64,000 bases of DNA from an uncultured Planktomarina sp. (GTDB lineage Bacteria; Pseudomonadota; Alphaproteobacteria; Rhodobacterales; Rhodobacteraceae). Position 1 is the stretch's first letter; each line of letters begins with the position of its first letter. Of the stretch, positions 46,648-56,417 are shown piece by piece. The position numbers were made by a program, and so were the translations under genes. The notes beneath the pieces are model-generated. The model was not told the DNA's origin. It did not search any database and saw only the letters and a program-made list of their open reading frames with translations. Location: positions 1 to 64,000 of the forward strand of contig CAJJBD010000003.1 in assembly GCA_905182325.1 (NCBI GenBank), in the 5' to 3' direction.

Positions 46648-47667
46648 ATGCGAGGGACAAACCGCCCGAGCCTTAAAGATGTAGCAGCAATTGTGGGTGT
46701 TTCAACAGCATCAATTTCGCGCTGCATTAACAATCCCCAAAAAGTTGCTGAACCCACGCGCTTGCGGATCAAGAAAGCTATTGAGTCACTTGGATATGTG
46801 CCTCATTTTGGAGGTCGAGCACTCGCAATAAATCGTACCAATACTATTGGTGCAATTATTCCTTCAATGGAAAACGCCGTTTTTGCAAGTGGACTACAAG
46901 CATTTCAAGAAGCTCTTAGCCACGCTAAAGTAACATTATTAGTAGGCAGTTCCAATTACAATGCCACACAAGAATACGATCAAATTCGGTCACTTTTATC
47001 ACAGGGGGCAGACGGGTTGTTATTAATTGGAAAAGACCGTCCAAAAAACACTCAAGACTTTTTAGAAAGAAATTCTGTTCCACACGTCCTCGCTTGGTGT
47101 TTTGCAGAACATATGTCTTCACTTACAGTTGGATTTGATAACCGAAAATCAGGCCAAAAAATTACCAAGCATGTAATCGAACACGGACATCGAAAACTGG
47201 CGGTCATTGCTGGCCTGAGAGAAGGCAATGATCGAGCCCACGAGCGCATTCTTGGAATTGAAGATGCCGTGAAAGCAAATCCAACTGTTGAAATCGTGGC
47301 CATTGAAGAATGCAAATATAGCTTCAATGAAGCCGGTGCGGCTTTAGATCGAATACTGGCCATAGAAAAAAGCCCTACAGCAATAATCTGTAGCAGCGAT
47401 GTTCTGGCCGTAGGCGCCATGTTGCGCACAAAAGATTTAGGGCTAAGAGTGCCGGATGATCTCTCAATTACTGGCTTTGACGATATTAACCTCGCCCGGG
47501 TCGTTACACCAGGTTTGACAACTGTCCGGGTACCTCAGCAAGAAATGGGGAGAAAGGCTGCTGTAATTTTGTTAGATTTAATTAACCCTAACCGTAGTAA
47601 CGCAGAGTTGCAGTCTATTGAATTAACAACACCAATTATAACCAGAGGTACTTTGGCATATCTTTAA
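46648..47667 (+). CDS. LacI-family transcriptional regulator
   Basis: This 339-residue regulator has an N-terminal HTH (SLKDVAAIVGVSTASISRCI) with the hinge region near residue 50, then a periplasmic-binding-like sensor domain ending in TRGTL. LacI/GalR members usually bind palindromes centred on CG, matching the repeat 32 bases upstream. By position it most likely represses the hpsN-comE operon and itself. The effector may be DHPS or a pathway intermediate, which is inference. It converges with the IclR gene, overlapping by 4 bases. Confidence 0.88.
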   Translation: MRGTNRPSLKDVAAIVGVSTASISRCINNPQKVAEPTRLRIKKAIESLGYVPHFGGRALAINRTNTIGAIIPSMENAVFASGLQAFQEALSHAKVTLLVGSSNYNATQEYDQIRSLLSQGADGLLLIGKDRPKNTQDFLERNSVPHVLAWCFAEHMSSLTVGFDNRKSGQKITKHVIEHGHRKLAVIAGLREGNDRAHERILGIEDAVKANPTVEIVAIEECKYSFNEAGAALDRILAIEKSPTAIICSSDVLAVGAMLRTKDLGLRVPDDLSITGFDDINLARVVTPGLTTVRVPQQEMGRKAAVILLDLINPNRSNAELQSIELTTPIITRGTLAYL

Positions 47668-48425
47668 TAGAAGAGAACATCTTGCATAGTTCTGGCGGCC
47701 TTTAATAATAATTCTTTTCGAGCAGTAACGCTCTCAATAGTTAACCTCTGAGAGGGCCCATGAAAGGCAAGTGACGCTACATAGCGGCCTTGATAATCAG
47801 TGATTGGAACTGCAATCGCAATCATTCCAACGACAAACTCCTCATGGTCAATCGCATAGCCTTGACTTGCCACCTGCATTAACTCTGTCAGCAATGCATC
47901 AGTGCTAGTCAATGTGTTGTCAGTCAGCTTTTGTAACCTTAAACTTCTTACCATAGCCTGCCTAGCTTTGGGTGACAGGCTAGCCATAAAGGTCTTGCCA
48001 CTGGCAGTACAATGAAATGGGACGTGGGTTCCAACGGGCAACTGGATACGAAACGGCCAGTCAGTTTCGATACGATCAAGATAAATCATTCCACCACTAT
48101 CAGGGATCACAAAATTAACAGTTTCACGGACATCTTCTGCAATTCTCTGCATAACCTGATGTCGTGCGATGTGGTCACTAGAAGAGTGTAGTATCCCTGA
48201 AGCCATTAAACGTGCACGTCTGGTCGGTCTTAGTTTTTTTCCATTGGCCACACGAGATAGAAATCCCTCCTGCTCCAACTTAGCACACAAACGGTGGATG
48301 GTTTGTTTAGGAAGCCCTATTTTTTGGTTGACTTCTGTAGCCGACATAGGTTGATCCGATTGCCCCAAAACCTCTAGAATTAGCAGCGTTCGCAAATTTG
48401 TGGGTATTCGCTGCCTTGATAACAT
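47664..48425 (-). CDS. IclR-family transcriptional regulator
   Basis: This 253-residue protein has an N-terminal winged HTH (MSATEVNQKIGLPKQTIHRL) and a C-terminal effector domain (HVPFHCTASGKTFMASL, then GYAIDHEEFVVGMIAIAVPI). It is divergent from the GMC oxidoreductase gene. ATG at 48425 is preferred because AAGG lies 8 bases upstream; a GTG at 48509 lacks a binding site. It likely controls the GMC, TerC and TRAP genes; the effector is unknown. Confidence 0.85.
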   Translation of the reverse strand: MLSRQRIPTNLRTLLILEVLGQSDQPMSATEVNQKIGLPKQTIHRLCAKLEQEGFLSRVANGKKLRPTRRARLMASGILHSSSDHIARHQVMQRIAEDVRETVNFVIPDSGGMIYLDRIETDWPFRIQLPVGTHVPFHCTASGKTFMASLSPKARQAMVRSLRLQKLTDNTLTSTDALLTELMQVASQGYAIDHEEFVVGMIAIAVPITDYQGRYVASLAFHGPSQRLTIESVTARKELLLKAARTMQDVLFY

Positions 48426-48517
48426 TGAACTAGCCTTTTTTGTAAAGTCAAATAATTCCGACCGACACAACTCTATTGCCGAATCTATATTTTTATGGAT
48501 ACGTAACACAAATAGTG

Positions 48518-48544
48518 AAAAACGGGAATAAAAGTCTCATTTTT
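48518..48544. promoter_or_regulatory. Imperfect inverted repeat in IclR/GMC intergenic region
   Basis: AAAAACGGGA at 48518-48527 and TCTCATTTTT at 48535-48544 match as inverted repeats at 8 of 10 positions, with a 7-base spacer. It lies between the divergent IclR and GMC genes, where an IclR operator would be expected. The AT content makes chance similarity possible. Confidence 0.3.
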
Positions 48545-48563
48545 TAATATTTAGGGGAAATGG

Positions 48564-50165
48564 TTGGAATTTGACTTTGTAATTATTGGAGCCGGCTCAG
48601 CAGGTTGCGCATTAGCAAACCGTCTCTCAGCAGGCGCTAAATATTCTGTTGCACTAGTTGAGGCCGGTGGCAAAGATACCAACCCATGGATCCATATTCC
48701 AGTTGGGTACTTCAAAACCATGGGTAATCCTAAGGTCGATTGGCGTTATAATACCCAACCAGATCCTGGTTTAAATGGGCGAGAAATACCATGGCCAAGA
48801 GGTCGGGTCCTGGGCGGATCAAGCTCAATAAACGGACTTTTATATGTGCGCGGTCAAGCAGAAGACTTCAATCACTGGCGACAACTTGGTAACGCCGGCT
48901 GGGCCTGGGATGATGTATTGCCATACTTCAAGCGTGCAGAAACTTGGAATGGCGATGGAAAAGTAGATCCAGTGCGCGGCACAGAGGGGCCACTTTCAGT
49001 TTCACCGACTCCCCTCAAACGCGATATAGTCGACAAGTGGGTGGACGCCGCAGTTGGCGCTGGCTTCCGACGCAACGCAGATTATAACGGTGCAGAACAG
49101 GAGGGCGTCGGGTATTTTCAGTTAACAGTTAACAAGGGTAGACGTTGTTCCAGCGCTAAAGCTTATCTCAAACCAGCAAGCAATCGCAAAAATTTAAAAA
49201 TAATAACTCATGCTCAGGCAGAAAAAATACTGATCCAGGATGGCCGCGCTTTTGGAGTAACCGTAAACATAAGAGGCAAAAGCCAAAACATTTATGCCCG
49301 TCGCGAAATTGTTTTAAGTGCAGGTTCCATTGGCTCCCCCCAGATTTTAATGCTTTCAGGCATTGGAGCCGCTAGCGAACTCAAAAAACACGGCATTAAT
49401 GTAATAAAAAATTTACCGGGAGTAGGGAAAAACCTGCAGGACCATTTGCAAGCTCGTCCAGTATTCAAAACAAATCTATCGACAATAAATACCGAAATTA
49501 ACAACGTATTTAAGCAGGGTATGATTGCCTTGCAATACGCCCTAAACAAAACTGGCCCAATGGCTATGGCCGCCAGTCTTGGAACAGCCTTTTTAAAAAC
49601 TGATCCAATACTATCCACACCTGATATTCAGTTTCACATCCAGCCATGGAGCGCCGATAAACCAGCAGATGGGCCCCATAAGTTTTCAGCCTTCACGGCC
49701 TCTGTTCTGCAAATGAGGCCAGAAAGTACCGGACATCTGGAGTTAAAATCGGCTAACTGGCGAGAGCATCCATTAATTTATCCCAATTACTTGGCAACCA
49801 AATTAGACCAAAACACTATTGTTAAAGGCATTAATATTGCGCGCAAAATAGCACAGTTTGAGCCATTAAAATCTCACATTATTGAAGAGTTCAGTCCTGG
49901 TCCAGACGTAGCAATAGATGACTACGAAACAACATTACAATGGGCACGCGACACAAGCGTCACTATTTATCACCCCACAGGGACCTGTAAAATGGGACAA
50001 GACAAAATGGCTGTGGTAGATGAACGCTTGCGTGTTCATGGTTTAAGTGGCTTGCGCGTTGCTGATTGCTCGATAATGCCGGTGATAACGTCCGGAAATA
50101 CGAATGCGCCAGCAATTATGATTGGCGAAAAACTCTCTGATATGATTTTGGCAGATGCCGCATGA
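48564..50165 (+). CDS. GMC-family FAD oxidoreductase (choline dehydrogenase-like)
   Basis: This 533-residue flavoprotein has an N-terminal FAD motif (IIGAGSAGCALANRLS), GMC signature 1 (GRVLGGSSSINGLLYVRG), signature 2 (AGSIGSPQILMLSGIG) and a C-terminal catalytic His in YHPTGTCKMG. It oxidises an alcohol, possibly choline-like or a small aliphatic alcohol; the substrate cannot be read from sequence. The start is a TTG at 48564 with AGGGGA about 6 bases upstream; the ATG 4 bases earlier is in another frame and stops quickly. It is divergent from the IclR gene. Confidence 0.88.
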   Translation: MEFDFVIIGAGSAGCALANRLSAGAKYSVALVEAGGKDTNPWIHIPVGYFKTMGNPKVDWRYNTQPDPGLNGREIPWPRGRVLGGSSSINGLLYVRGQAEDFNHWRQLGNAGWAWDDVLPYFKRAETWNGDGKVDPVRGTEGPLSVSPTPLKRDIVDKWVDAAVGAGFRRNADYNGAEQEGVGYFQLTVNKGRRCSSAKAYLKPASNRKNLKIITHAQAEKILIQDGRAFGVTVNIRGKSQNIYARREIVLSAGSIGSPQILMLSGIGAASELKKHGINVIKNLPGVGKNLQDHLQARPVFKTNLSTINTEINNVFKQGMIALQYALNKTGPMAMAASLGTAFLKTDPILSTPDIQFHIQPWSADKPADGPHKFSAFTASVLQMRPESTGHLELKSANWREHPLIYPNYLATKLDQNTIVKGINIARKIAQFEPLKSHIIEEFSPGPDVAIDDYETTLQWARDTSVTIYHPTGTCKMGQDKMAVVDERLRVHGLSGLRVADCSIMPVITSGNTNAPAIMIGEKLSDMILADAA

Positions 50166-50192
50166 AAGTAACTGTTACCAAGGGAATATGGA

Positions 50193-50861
50193 ATGCTTGA
50201 AATAGTGATGGCATACGGGCAAATAATTATTGCTGATTTGATACTATCAGGCGACAACGCATTGATAATTGGCATGGCTGCAGCTGGCTTGGCGCCAGAA
50301 CTGCGTAAGCGCGCAATTCTATACGGAATGGTAATAGCTGCAGTACTTCGTATCGTGTTCGCAGTTATCGCAACCACCCTTTTGGGCATACCTGGAATTT
50401 TATTTGTCGGATCTTTACTACTGTTTTGGGTGTGTTGGCGCTTGTTTGGAGAAATCCGATCCAGTGTTAACAGTGAAACCTCATCTAATCTTGATGCAGG
50501 TGACAAAACTAACATTAACACCTCTGAAGCGCCACAAAAAACTATGGCGGCAGCGTTGGTGTCAATTACCATTGCAGATGTGTCAATGTCGTTGGATAAT
50601 GTACTTGCAGTCGCAGCAATTGCAGATGGTGATAGGCAGATTTTGATCTTTGGACTAGGATTAGCGATCCTGCTTATGGCCTTTGCGGCAACAATCATAA
50701 TGAAATTGCTGACTAGGTTTCCCTGGATTTCTTGGTTGGGACTTATTGTTTTGTTATATGTAGCTAGCGAAATGATGTACCGGGGATTTTTTGATATACA
50801 AAGTGGAGTTGGACCAATGCTCGGTTTGGTAGAGGGCTGGCAGATGAGTAAGGGACATTAG
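50193..50861 (+). CDS. TerC-family integral membrane protein
   Basis: This 222-residue protein has about seven membrane helices in two halves, with acidic signatures in the first (IIIADLILSGDNALIIGMA) and the second (ITIADVSMSLDNVLAVAAIA). These Asp/Asn motifs are typical of TerC/YjbE-like proteins, some of which export manganese. Its placement between the oxidoreductase and the TRAP genes is unusual and the link is unclear. No yybP-ykoY riboswitch fits in the 27 bases upstream. Confidence 0.85.
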   Translation: MLEIVMAYGQIIIADLILSGDNALIIGMAAAGLAPELRKRAILYGMVIAAVLRIVFAVIATTLLGIPGILFVGSLLLFWVCWRLFGEIRSSVNSETSSNLDAGDKTNINTSEAPQKTMAAALVSITIADVSMSLDNVLAVAAIADGDRQILIFGLGLAILLMAFAATIIMKLLTRFPWISWLGLIVLLYVASEMMYRGFFDIQSGVGPMLGLVEGWQMSKGH

Positions 50862-50867
50862 AAATTT

Positions 50868-50932
50868 GGTATTGGTTTCAAGAAATTGATACCAATACCC
50901 TACGACCCGCTGGTGTGCCTTCGGCCCGGGTC
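50868..50932 (+). promoter_or_regulatory. Two hairpins between terC-like gene and dctP
   Basis: GGTATTGGT at 50868-50876 pairs with ACCAATACC at 50891-50899. Further on, GACCCG at 50904-50909 pairs with CGGGTC at 50927-50932. Neither is followed by a strong T-run, so these are more likely a processing or weak termination region than a strong terminator. Confidence 0.4.
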
Positions 50933-50977
50933 TAAAGATAATAAAAAGAGGGCACAACTTATGGGAGAAAAACAGAA

Positions 50978-52090
50978 ATGTTTAATCTAAAATCGATAGT
51001 CAAGTCAGCAGTAGTCACTGCAGTTGCCTTGTCATTTGGTACAACGGCATTTGCCGGAGGCCACTCTAAAGTGTTGCGAATTCAATCAGTTTTATCAGAC
51101 AACTCAGATGAATTAAAAATGTTGAAGGCGTTTGGCGAAGATGTCGCAGCTTTGACAGATGGATCTTTGACCATCGAAGTTCTGCCCGCTGGTGCCATTG
51201 TCGGATCACGCGATGTAATGGATGCCGTTGATGCAGGTCTCGTCGAAGGTGGATTTGCTTGGACGCACTATTGGGGTGGTAAGCACCCTGCTGCAAACCT
51301 GTTTGGCGCACCTGTTGCCGGAGCTGGTGTTGGGCTAGACAACCTGGCGTTTCTGTCGTGGTTCCAATACGGTGGCGGCAAGGAACTGTATGACCGCCTT
51401 TGGGACGAAATGGGCGTCAACGTTAAAGGCTTCATGCTCCAACCAGTTGGTCCAGAGGCTTTAGGTTGGTTCAAAGAGCCTATCACTTCAATGGACGACT
51501 TCCGCAAGTACCGTTTCCGGGCGCCTCCAGGTATGGTTGGCCAAGCCTATAAAGACATCGGGGTTGCATCCGTCGCCATGGGCGGTGGGGACATCCTGCC
51601 AGCTCTGGAAAAGGGTACAATCGACGCAGCCGAGTGGTGCTGTCCAGTTGCCGACATGGCATTTGGTTTCCAAAAGGTTTTGAAGCATTATTACCTACAA
51701 GGTCTACACCAAGTTGTGGTTAACGCAGACATGTACGTCAACGGTGACTTCTACGACGCGTTGTCAGATACCGAAAAGAAAGCCTTGGAAGTTGCAGCTA
51801 ACGCCTCCTTGTCCAAATCGATGTCCTACCGGATCTATAATAACGGAAAAGCATTGAAGACTTTAGTCGATGTTCACGGCGTAACATTGCACGATACACC
51901 AGCTGACTATTTCCCAGCGTATATGGCGGCTGCAAAAAACCTTCTCGAGAAGGGCGCCGCTGACAATGCCTTTTTTGCTGAAGTATGGCAGTCACAAAAA
52001 GACTTCGCCGACATTGCAGTTCCTTTCTGGGCCGGCGCTCAGGCAACGAACGCAGCCTTGGGTAAAGCACACGCTGACTCTTTGAAATAA
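50978..52090 (+). CDS. dctP: TRAP transporter substrate-binding protein (DctP family)
   Basis: This 370-residue periplasmic protein has a signal peptide of about 26 residues ending AFA. It shows FRAPPGMVGQAY, with the conserved Arg that clamps a carboxylate, and GGGDILPALEKGTIDAAEWC, as in TakP-type proteins that bind 2-oxo acids or lactate. A carboxylate or zwitterionic ligand is therefore likely, but the exact one is unknown. A strong terminator separates it from the permease gene, a usual arrangement that gives excess binding protein. Confidence 0.9.
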   Translation: MFNLKSIVKSAVVTAVALSFGTTAFAGGHSKVLRIQSVLSDNSDELKMLKAFGEDVAALTDGSLTIEVLPAGAIVGSRDVMDAVDAGLVEGGFAWTHYWGGKHPAANLFGAPVAGAGVGLDNLAFLSWFQYGGGKELYDRLWDEMGVNVKGFMLQPVGPEALGWFKEPITSMDDFRKYRFRAPPGMVGQAYKDIGVASVAMGGGDILPALEKGTIDAAEWCCPVADMAFGFQKVLKHYYLQGLHQVVVNADMYVNGDFYDALSDTEKKALEVAANASLSKSMSYRIYNNGKALKTLVDVHGVTLHDTPADYFPAYMAAAKNLLEKGAADNAFFAEVWQSQKDFADIAVPFWAGAQATNAALGKAHADSLK

Positions 52091-52103
52091 TTACTAAGCA
52101 ATA

Positions 52104-52140
52104 AGTACGGGGCTTTTTAAGCCCCGTACTTTCTCTTTTT
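52104..52140 (+). terminator. Rho-independent terminator/attenuator after dctP
   Basis: AGTACGGGGCTT at 52104-52115 pairs perfectly with AAGCCCCGTACT at 52119-52130 around a TTT loop. It is followed by a T-rich run with five Ts at the end. Partial read-through would feed the permease gene downstream. Confidence 0.9.
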
Positions 52141-52216
52141 AATAAGCGCGCCGTAAGACGTTTTTTTAAAAGAGAACAATCCTAAATATTTAGGGGTTAC
52201 AAAAAGGGAGATAGGG

Positions 52217-54691
52217 ATGGCTGCAGATGAAGTTGACCCAACCAAGCTCGAAATTGCTGATGAACTAATCGCGGAACGAAATAATTTTATTCCAGGTCAA
52301 ACACCAGAGGATATGACAGCATGGCAGCGCCCAATCACCGCAGCAATTGATGTTGTAAACAATTGGGTTGGACGTCTAATCTGCCTATTAATTATCCCAT
52401 TAATCATAGTTGTAGTGATTGAAGTTTTCTCGCGGAATACATTTTCAATTATGGTCAATAACGGCTGGGGCGATTTAGCCCGCTCCTTGGGCCTTGGTCC
52501 AACAGTCTTCGCCTACGATATTAGCCGAATGATCGCGGGGGTCTTGTTTATGGCAGCTGCTGGATATGGATTGATGCGCGGGGTTCACATACGCGCAGAT
52601 TTCTTATATCGAAATTGGTCAGACAAGACCCAAGCAACCGTAGATGCTTCACTCTATTTGGCCTTTTTCTTGCCATCAATGCTTCTTTTTACTTGGGTTT
52701 CTACAGAGTTTTTCATGGTAGCCTATCTGACTGGAGAAACAGCCTTCGATAGCACATGGTCTCCAGTTCTATGGCCTGCGCGTATTGCCATGCCAATTGG
52801 TGGTGCACTTCTATTCCTACAAGGTTTTGCGGAATTATTTCGTGCTTTTCATAAAATGGGTAAGAAGAACGAACAGATTTGCCTTTGGATCACAGCGGCC
52901 GTACTTGCTGTGATCGCCTTAGAAATATGGATGCCAGGTATTTTGCCAATTTTTGAAGCTGTTTCGAGCTTATTTGAAAATGGTGGTATATTGGATGTAC
53001 CAAAACCCATCATTGGATTGATCATGTTGGGCGCTATGATTTTTGTAATTTTTATTGGCTTTCCAATATCATTTACATTGATTTTCTTGGCCTTTGGCTT
53101 TGGAATTTGGGGGCTTAACTTCAAACTCACTGGCCTTTTGATGACTTTGAATACGAATTCAACCATGTTGAATGATCAATTGATGGCCGTGCCTTTATTC
53201 ATCTTGATGGGTATTGTGATGGAAGCGGCTGGCCTGATGGAGCGTTTGTTTTCTTCAATTCAAATGATTATGTCCCGCGTGCGAGGTTCTCTTTATATCG
53301 CAGTTTTGATCGTCTCAACTATCTTTGCAGCGGCAACGGGTATTGTCGGTGCGTCAGTTACCCTTCTCGGAATTATGGCTGGGGCTACTATGAGCCGCTC
53401 GGGCTATAATGTCAGGCTGTCGGCGGGAGCAATTACTGCCGGGGGGACGTTGGGTATCCTTATCCCACCCTCCATAATGCTGATTGTAATGGGCCCTGTG
53501 CTTGACGTCTCCACACTAGACTTGTTTCGCGGTGCGTTCGTGCCAGGCGCGCTACTCGCTTCATTATACTTAATTTATACCTTAGGTCGATGTTGGCTCA
53601 ATCCAGAGCTGGGCCCTATACTTTCAGAAGAAGATCAACCAGAAACCTCAAACAACTACCGATTAGAGGTTATTTTAATCTGCATTGGCATTCTGGCCAT
53701 CTGCAGACTGTTTGGTCTCGCTCTTGGTGGCGCTTTTGGGTTTATCCCATTCGGCGGTCTAATTGTCTTAGTGGCAGCTCTACTTGTGAGTTACCGCGCC
53801 TACAAAAACCTAACCGTTCTGCGCATCGTTGCGCCCTTAGTAATCGGTGTACAGATCGTATACTCGGTGTCGAAAATTCTAGAATTAGATGGCGTAGAGT
53901 TTGGCCTTTTTTACCAAATTGCATGGCTAATTTTTCTTAGCTTTGGCGCCTACAAAGCGGTGGGTTTGTACTCAGCCACCACGGCAGAAAACTTCCATTT
54001 CTCAGACTTGTGGAATGAATTTTTTGCTGGGTTGATGCCTCCAACAATCCTAATTTCTTTCGCGCTGGGTTCAATTCTCATGGGATTTGCCACACCGGCT
54101 GAGGCAGCAGCTATGGGTGCATTTGGATCAATTTTGTTATCATTAGCTTATGGAAAATTTAGAATTTCTGGCTTTTTTGACAGTTTGATTAAAGGGCTGG
54201 AAATCACAGTATTGATCATGTTTTTGGTTGCAGCCTCCAACTTCTTTGGTGCGGAGTTCTCAATGCTTGGTACGCCAAAAATGATGACTGAAGTTCTGCT
54301 CAGTTTGGACATGTCGCCTTATATGATTTTGATTATAATCATGGCGCTGATCTTCGTACTTGGATGGCCACTGGAATGGGTACCAATTGTTTTAATAGTC
54401 ATACCAGTTTTGTTACCAACTGTGATGGCACTGGATCTTCCCGGCTTCGCAAGCAATTATGACAAGATGGTTTGGTTTGGGATCCTGGTGGCAGTTAATT
54501 TGCAAACTGCGTGGCTCAGTCCACCTGTGGCATTGTCTGCTTATTTCCTGAAGGGCGTAGTCCCGAATTGGGACCTTAAAGACATCTACCTTGGCATGAT
54601 GCAATTCATGGTTATCCAATTGATTGGGCTCATTCTCTTATTTTCCTTCCCGCAGTTAGTGTTGTGGCTGCCTCGGGTAATGGGAGGTTAA
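52217..54691 (+). CDS. dctQM: TRAP transporter fused permease (DctQM)
   Basis: This 824-residue membrane protein fuses the small (DctQ, about residues 40-235, four helices) and large (DctM, about 270-824) TRAP permease components. The DctM part has the family segments LFILMGIVMEAAGLMERL, AGGTLGILIPPSIMLIVMG and PAEAAAMGAFG, with about a dozen helices. It is longer than a standard DctM because an extra hydrophobic stretch at about 485-590 separates its two halves. It couples uptake to a sodium or proton gradient with the DctP protein upstream. Confidence 0.9.
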   Translation: MAADEVDPTKLEIADELIAERNNFIPGQTPEDMTAWQRPITAAIDVVNNWVGRLICLLIIPLIIVVVIEVFSRNTFSIMVNNGWGDLARSLGLGPTVFAYDISRMIAGVLFMAAAGYGLMRGVHIRADFLYRNWSDKTQATVDASLYLAFFLPSMLLFTWVSTEFFMVAYLTGETAFDSTWSPVLWPARIAMPIGGALLFLQGFAELFRAFHKMGKKNEQICLWITAAVLAVIALEIWMPGILPIFEAVSSLFENGGILDVPKPIIGLIMLGAMIFVIFIGFPISFTLIFLAFGFGIWGLNFKLTGLLMTLNTNSTMLNDQLMAVPLFILMGIVMEAAGLMERLFSSIQMIMSRVRGSLYIAVLIVSTIFAAATGIVGASVTLLGIMAGATMSRSGYNVRLSAGAITAGGTLGILIPPSIMLIVMGPVLDVSTLDLFRGAFVPGALLASLYLIYTLGRCWLNPELGPILSEEDQPETSNNYRLEVILICIGILAICRLFGLALGGAFGFIPFGGLIVLVAALLVSYRAYKNLTVLRIVAPLVIGVQIVYSVSKILELDGVEFGLFYQIAWLIFLSFGAYKAVGLYSATTAENFHFSDLWNEFFAGLMPPTILISFALGSILMGFATPAEAAAMGAFGSILLSLAYGKFRISGFFDSLIKGLEITVLIMFLVAASNFFGAEFSMLGTPKMMTEVLLSLDMSPYMILIIIMALIFVLGWPLEWVPIVLIVIPVLLPTVMALDLPGFASNYDKMVWFGILVAVNLQTAWLSPPVALSAYFLKGVVPNWDLKDIYLGMMQFMVIQLIGLILLFSFPQLVLWLPRVMGG

Positions 54692-54698
54692 GGATAAT

Positions 54699-54727
54699 AG
54701 AAGGGCGGCTATATTAGCCGCCCTTCT
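54699..54727. terminator. Bidirectional terminator between dctQM and mttB-like gene
   Basis: AGAAGGGCGGCTA at 54699-54711 pairs perfectly with TAGCCGCCCTTCT at 54715-54727 around a 3-base loop. It separates the convergent permease and methyltransferase genes and could serve both. Confidence 0.75.
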
Positions 54728-54776
54728 GATCCAATTTGTTTAAAACTTAACAGTAAAACCATTAGAAAAGTTAACG

Positions 54777-56327
54777 TTAGAAGTCGGTGGGCGCACCACC
54801 CTCAGAAACGCGACGGTCTACAAAATTACGCAATTCTTCATGAACTGCCTCATCCATTGGAGGCTTTTTATAATCAGCCAAAATTTCTTTGTATTTGCTA
54901 TGCGCTCGATCAGCAGTCCAAACACCTCCTGCCAATTCCCATCCCTCATAATTGCGCCAGTCACTGATGAAAGGCTGATGAAATGCGTGCTCATAGCGGT
55001 CTTGTGTATGCTGTACTCCAAAAAAATGTCCAGAAGATCCAACTTCACGAATTGCATCAATCGCAATATCATCGACGCCTGTCTGGGTAATGGCCGGTTC
55101 AAAATACCGTTGGATCAGCTGTAGAACTTCACAGTCCATAATAAATTTTTCAGGTGAAGCAATTAGACCACCTTCGAGCCAGCCAGCTGCGTGATAAACC
55201 ATATTGGTCCCTGAATGAACAGCTGCCCAAAGTGAGTTTGATGTTTCCCACATTGCCTGCCCATCCGGCACATTTGCAGCGCATACACCGGATGAGCGAA
55301 TTGGCAACTTATAAAACCGACCCATTTGACCCGTCATTTGTGTGGCGCGCATGTATTCTGCAGTGCCGAAGGCGGGGGCACCTGTTTTCATATCTACATT
55401 AGAAGTAAAAGTTCCAATCACGCATGGGATCCCTGGTCGTACGTATTGAAATAAAGCTATTGCACACAGCGCTTCAGCAATAGATTGCGCCACAGCTCCC
55501 GCCATTGTCACTGGAGCCATAGCCCCTGCTAAGGTGAACGGCGTTACAACAATAGCCTGTCCACGACGCGCGAGGCGTAGGCATCCATCTATCATTGGCC
55601 AATCGTGCTTGAGGGGACTTGTCGAATTAATATTTGTGTACATATGGGGTTTAGATTCAAATTCTTCGTTGGTCAGGCCGCCCGCGATCCGCACCATTTC
55701 CATGGTATCTTCCACGCGCTCAGATCCCAAGCAATAGGTATGGGCAGCTTTATCTGTTAGAGTTAGTTTATCATAGCTAGCTTCTAAATGACGAATAGAG
55801 GCATGCAGGTCTACCGGCTCAACCGGGTAGCCACCCATAAAATGGATACAATTAAAATACTGGCTAAGTTTAAAGAAATTTTGGCAATACTCTCTAGTAC
55901 CAGTAACCTTTCGTCCAAGTTCCATATCCCAATAGTTGGGCGGTGAGGACACATTGCCAAAAAGCATCTTATTGCCACCAACATGTAATCTATGTGCCGG
56001 ATTACGTGGTGTGATAGTGAATTCTGGCGGTGCTTTTGCCACCATCTCCATAACCCAGTTTCTATCTAAATAAACTTTCTCATCGATGATCTTACAGCCA
56101 GCATCCTTAAAAATCGCCAAGGCTTCTTCATTCAAAAACTCAATCCCAATATCTTCCAAGATTTCCATTGCACCCTCGTGAATGGCGAGAATGCCTTCTT
56201 CATTCAACGGTTCAATTGGGCGATCTGTATTTTCGATAATGCGCCAAGGCATTTGCTCGATAGCACCCCGCTTCCCACGGGTGTTGCCTGCACGACCACC
56301 ACTCCGGCGTCTTGGTTCATCATTCAT
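54777..56327 (-). CDS. MttB-family (non-pyrrolysine) methyltransferase
   Basis: This 516-residue protein is in the trimethylamine methyltransferase superfamily: RIAGGLTNEEFESKPHMYTN, TPFTLAGAMAPVTMAGAVAQ, and a Gly-rich segment near GTFTSNVDMKTGAPAFGTAE. No in-frame amber codon interrupts it, so it is not the pyrrolysine enzyme. Related proteins demethylate glycine betaine, carnitine or proline betaine onto a corrinoid protein. No corrinoid-binding partner is present in this window. ATG at 56327 is preferred because GGGGA lies about 6 bases upstream. The substrate is unassigned. Confidence 0.85.
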   Translation of the reverse strand: MNDEPRRRSGGRAGNTRGKRGAIEQMPWRIIENTDRPIEPLNEEGILAIHEGAMEILEDIGIEFLNEEALAIFKDAGCKIIDEKVYLDRNWVMEMVAKAPPEFTITPRNPAHRLHVGGNKMLFGNVSSPPNYWDMELGRKVTGTREYCQNFFKLSQYFNCIHFMGGYPVEPVDLHASIRHLEASYDKLTLTDKAAHTYCLGSERVEDTMEMVRIAGGLTNEEFESKPHMYTNINSTSPLKHDWPMIDGCLRLARRGQAIVVTPFTLAGAMAPVTMAGAVAQSIAEALCAIALFQYVRPGIPCVIGTFTSNVDMKTGAPAFGTAEYMRATQMTGQMGRFYKLPIRSSGVCAANVPDGQAMWETSNSLWAAVHSGTNMVYHAAGWLEGGLIASPEKFIMDCEVLQLIQRYFEPAITQTGVDDIAIDAIREVGSSGHFFGVQHTQDRYEHAFHQPFISDWRNYEGWELAGGVWTADRAHSKYKEILADYKKPPMDEAVHEELRNFVDRRVSEGGAPTDF

Positions 56328-56417
56328 TTCAATCCCCACTAGATTATTGGTTACTAGCATGGTCAAGATAAACAAAGTTTATAATCTGATTGCGACATTT
56401 TCTGTCAAACGTATAAG

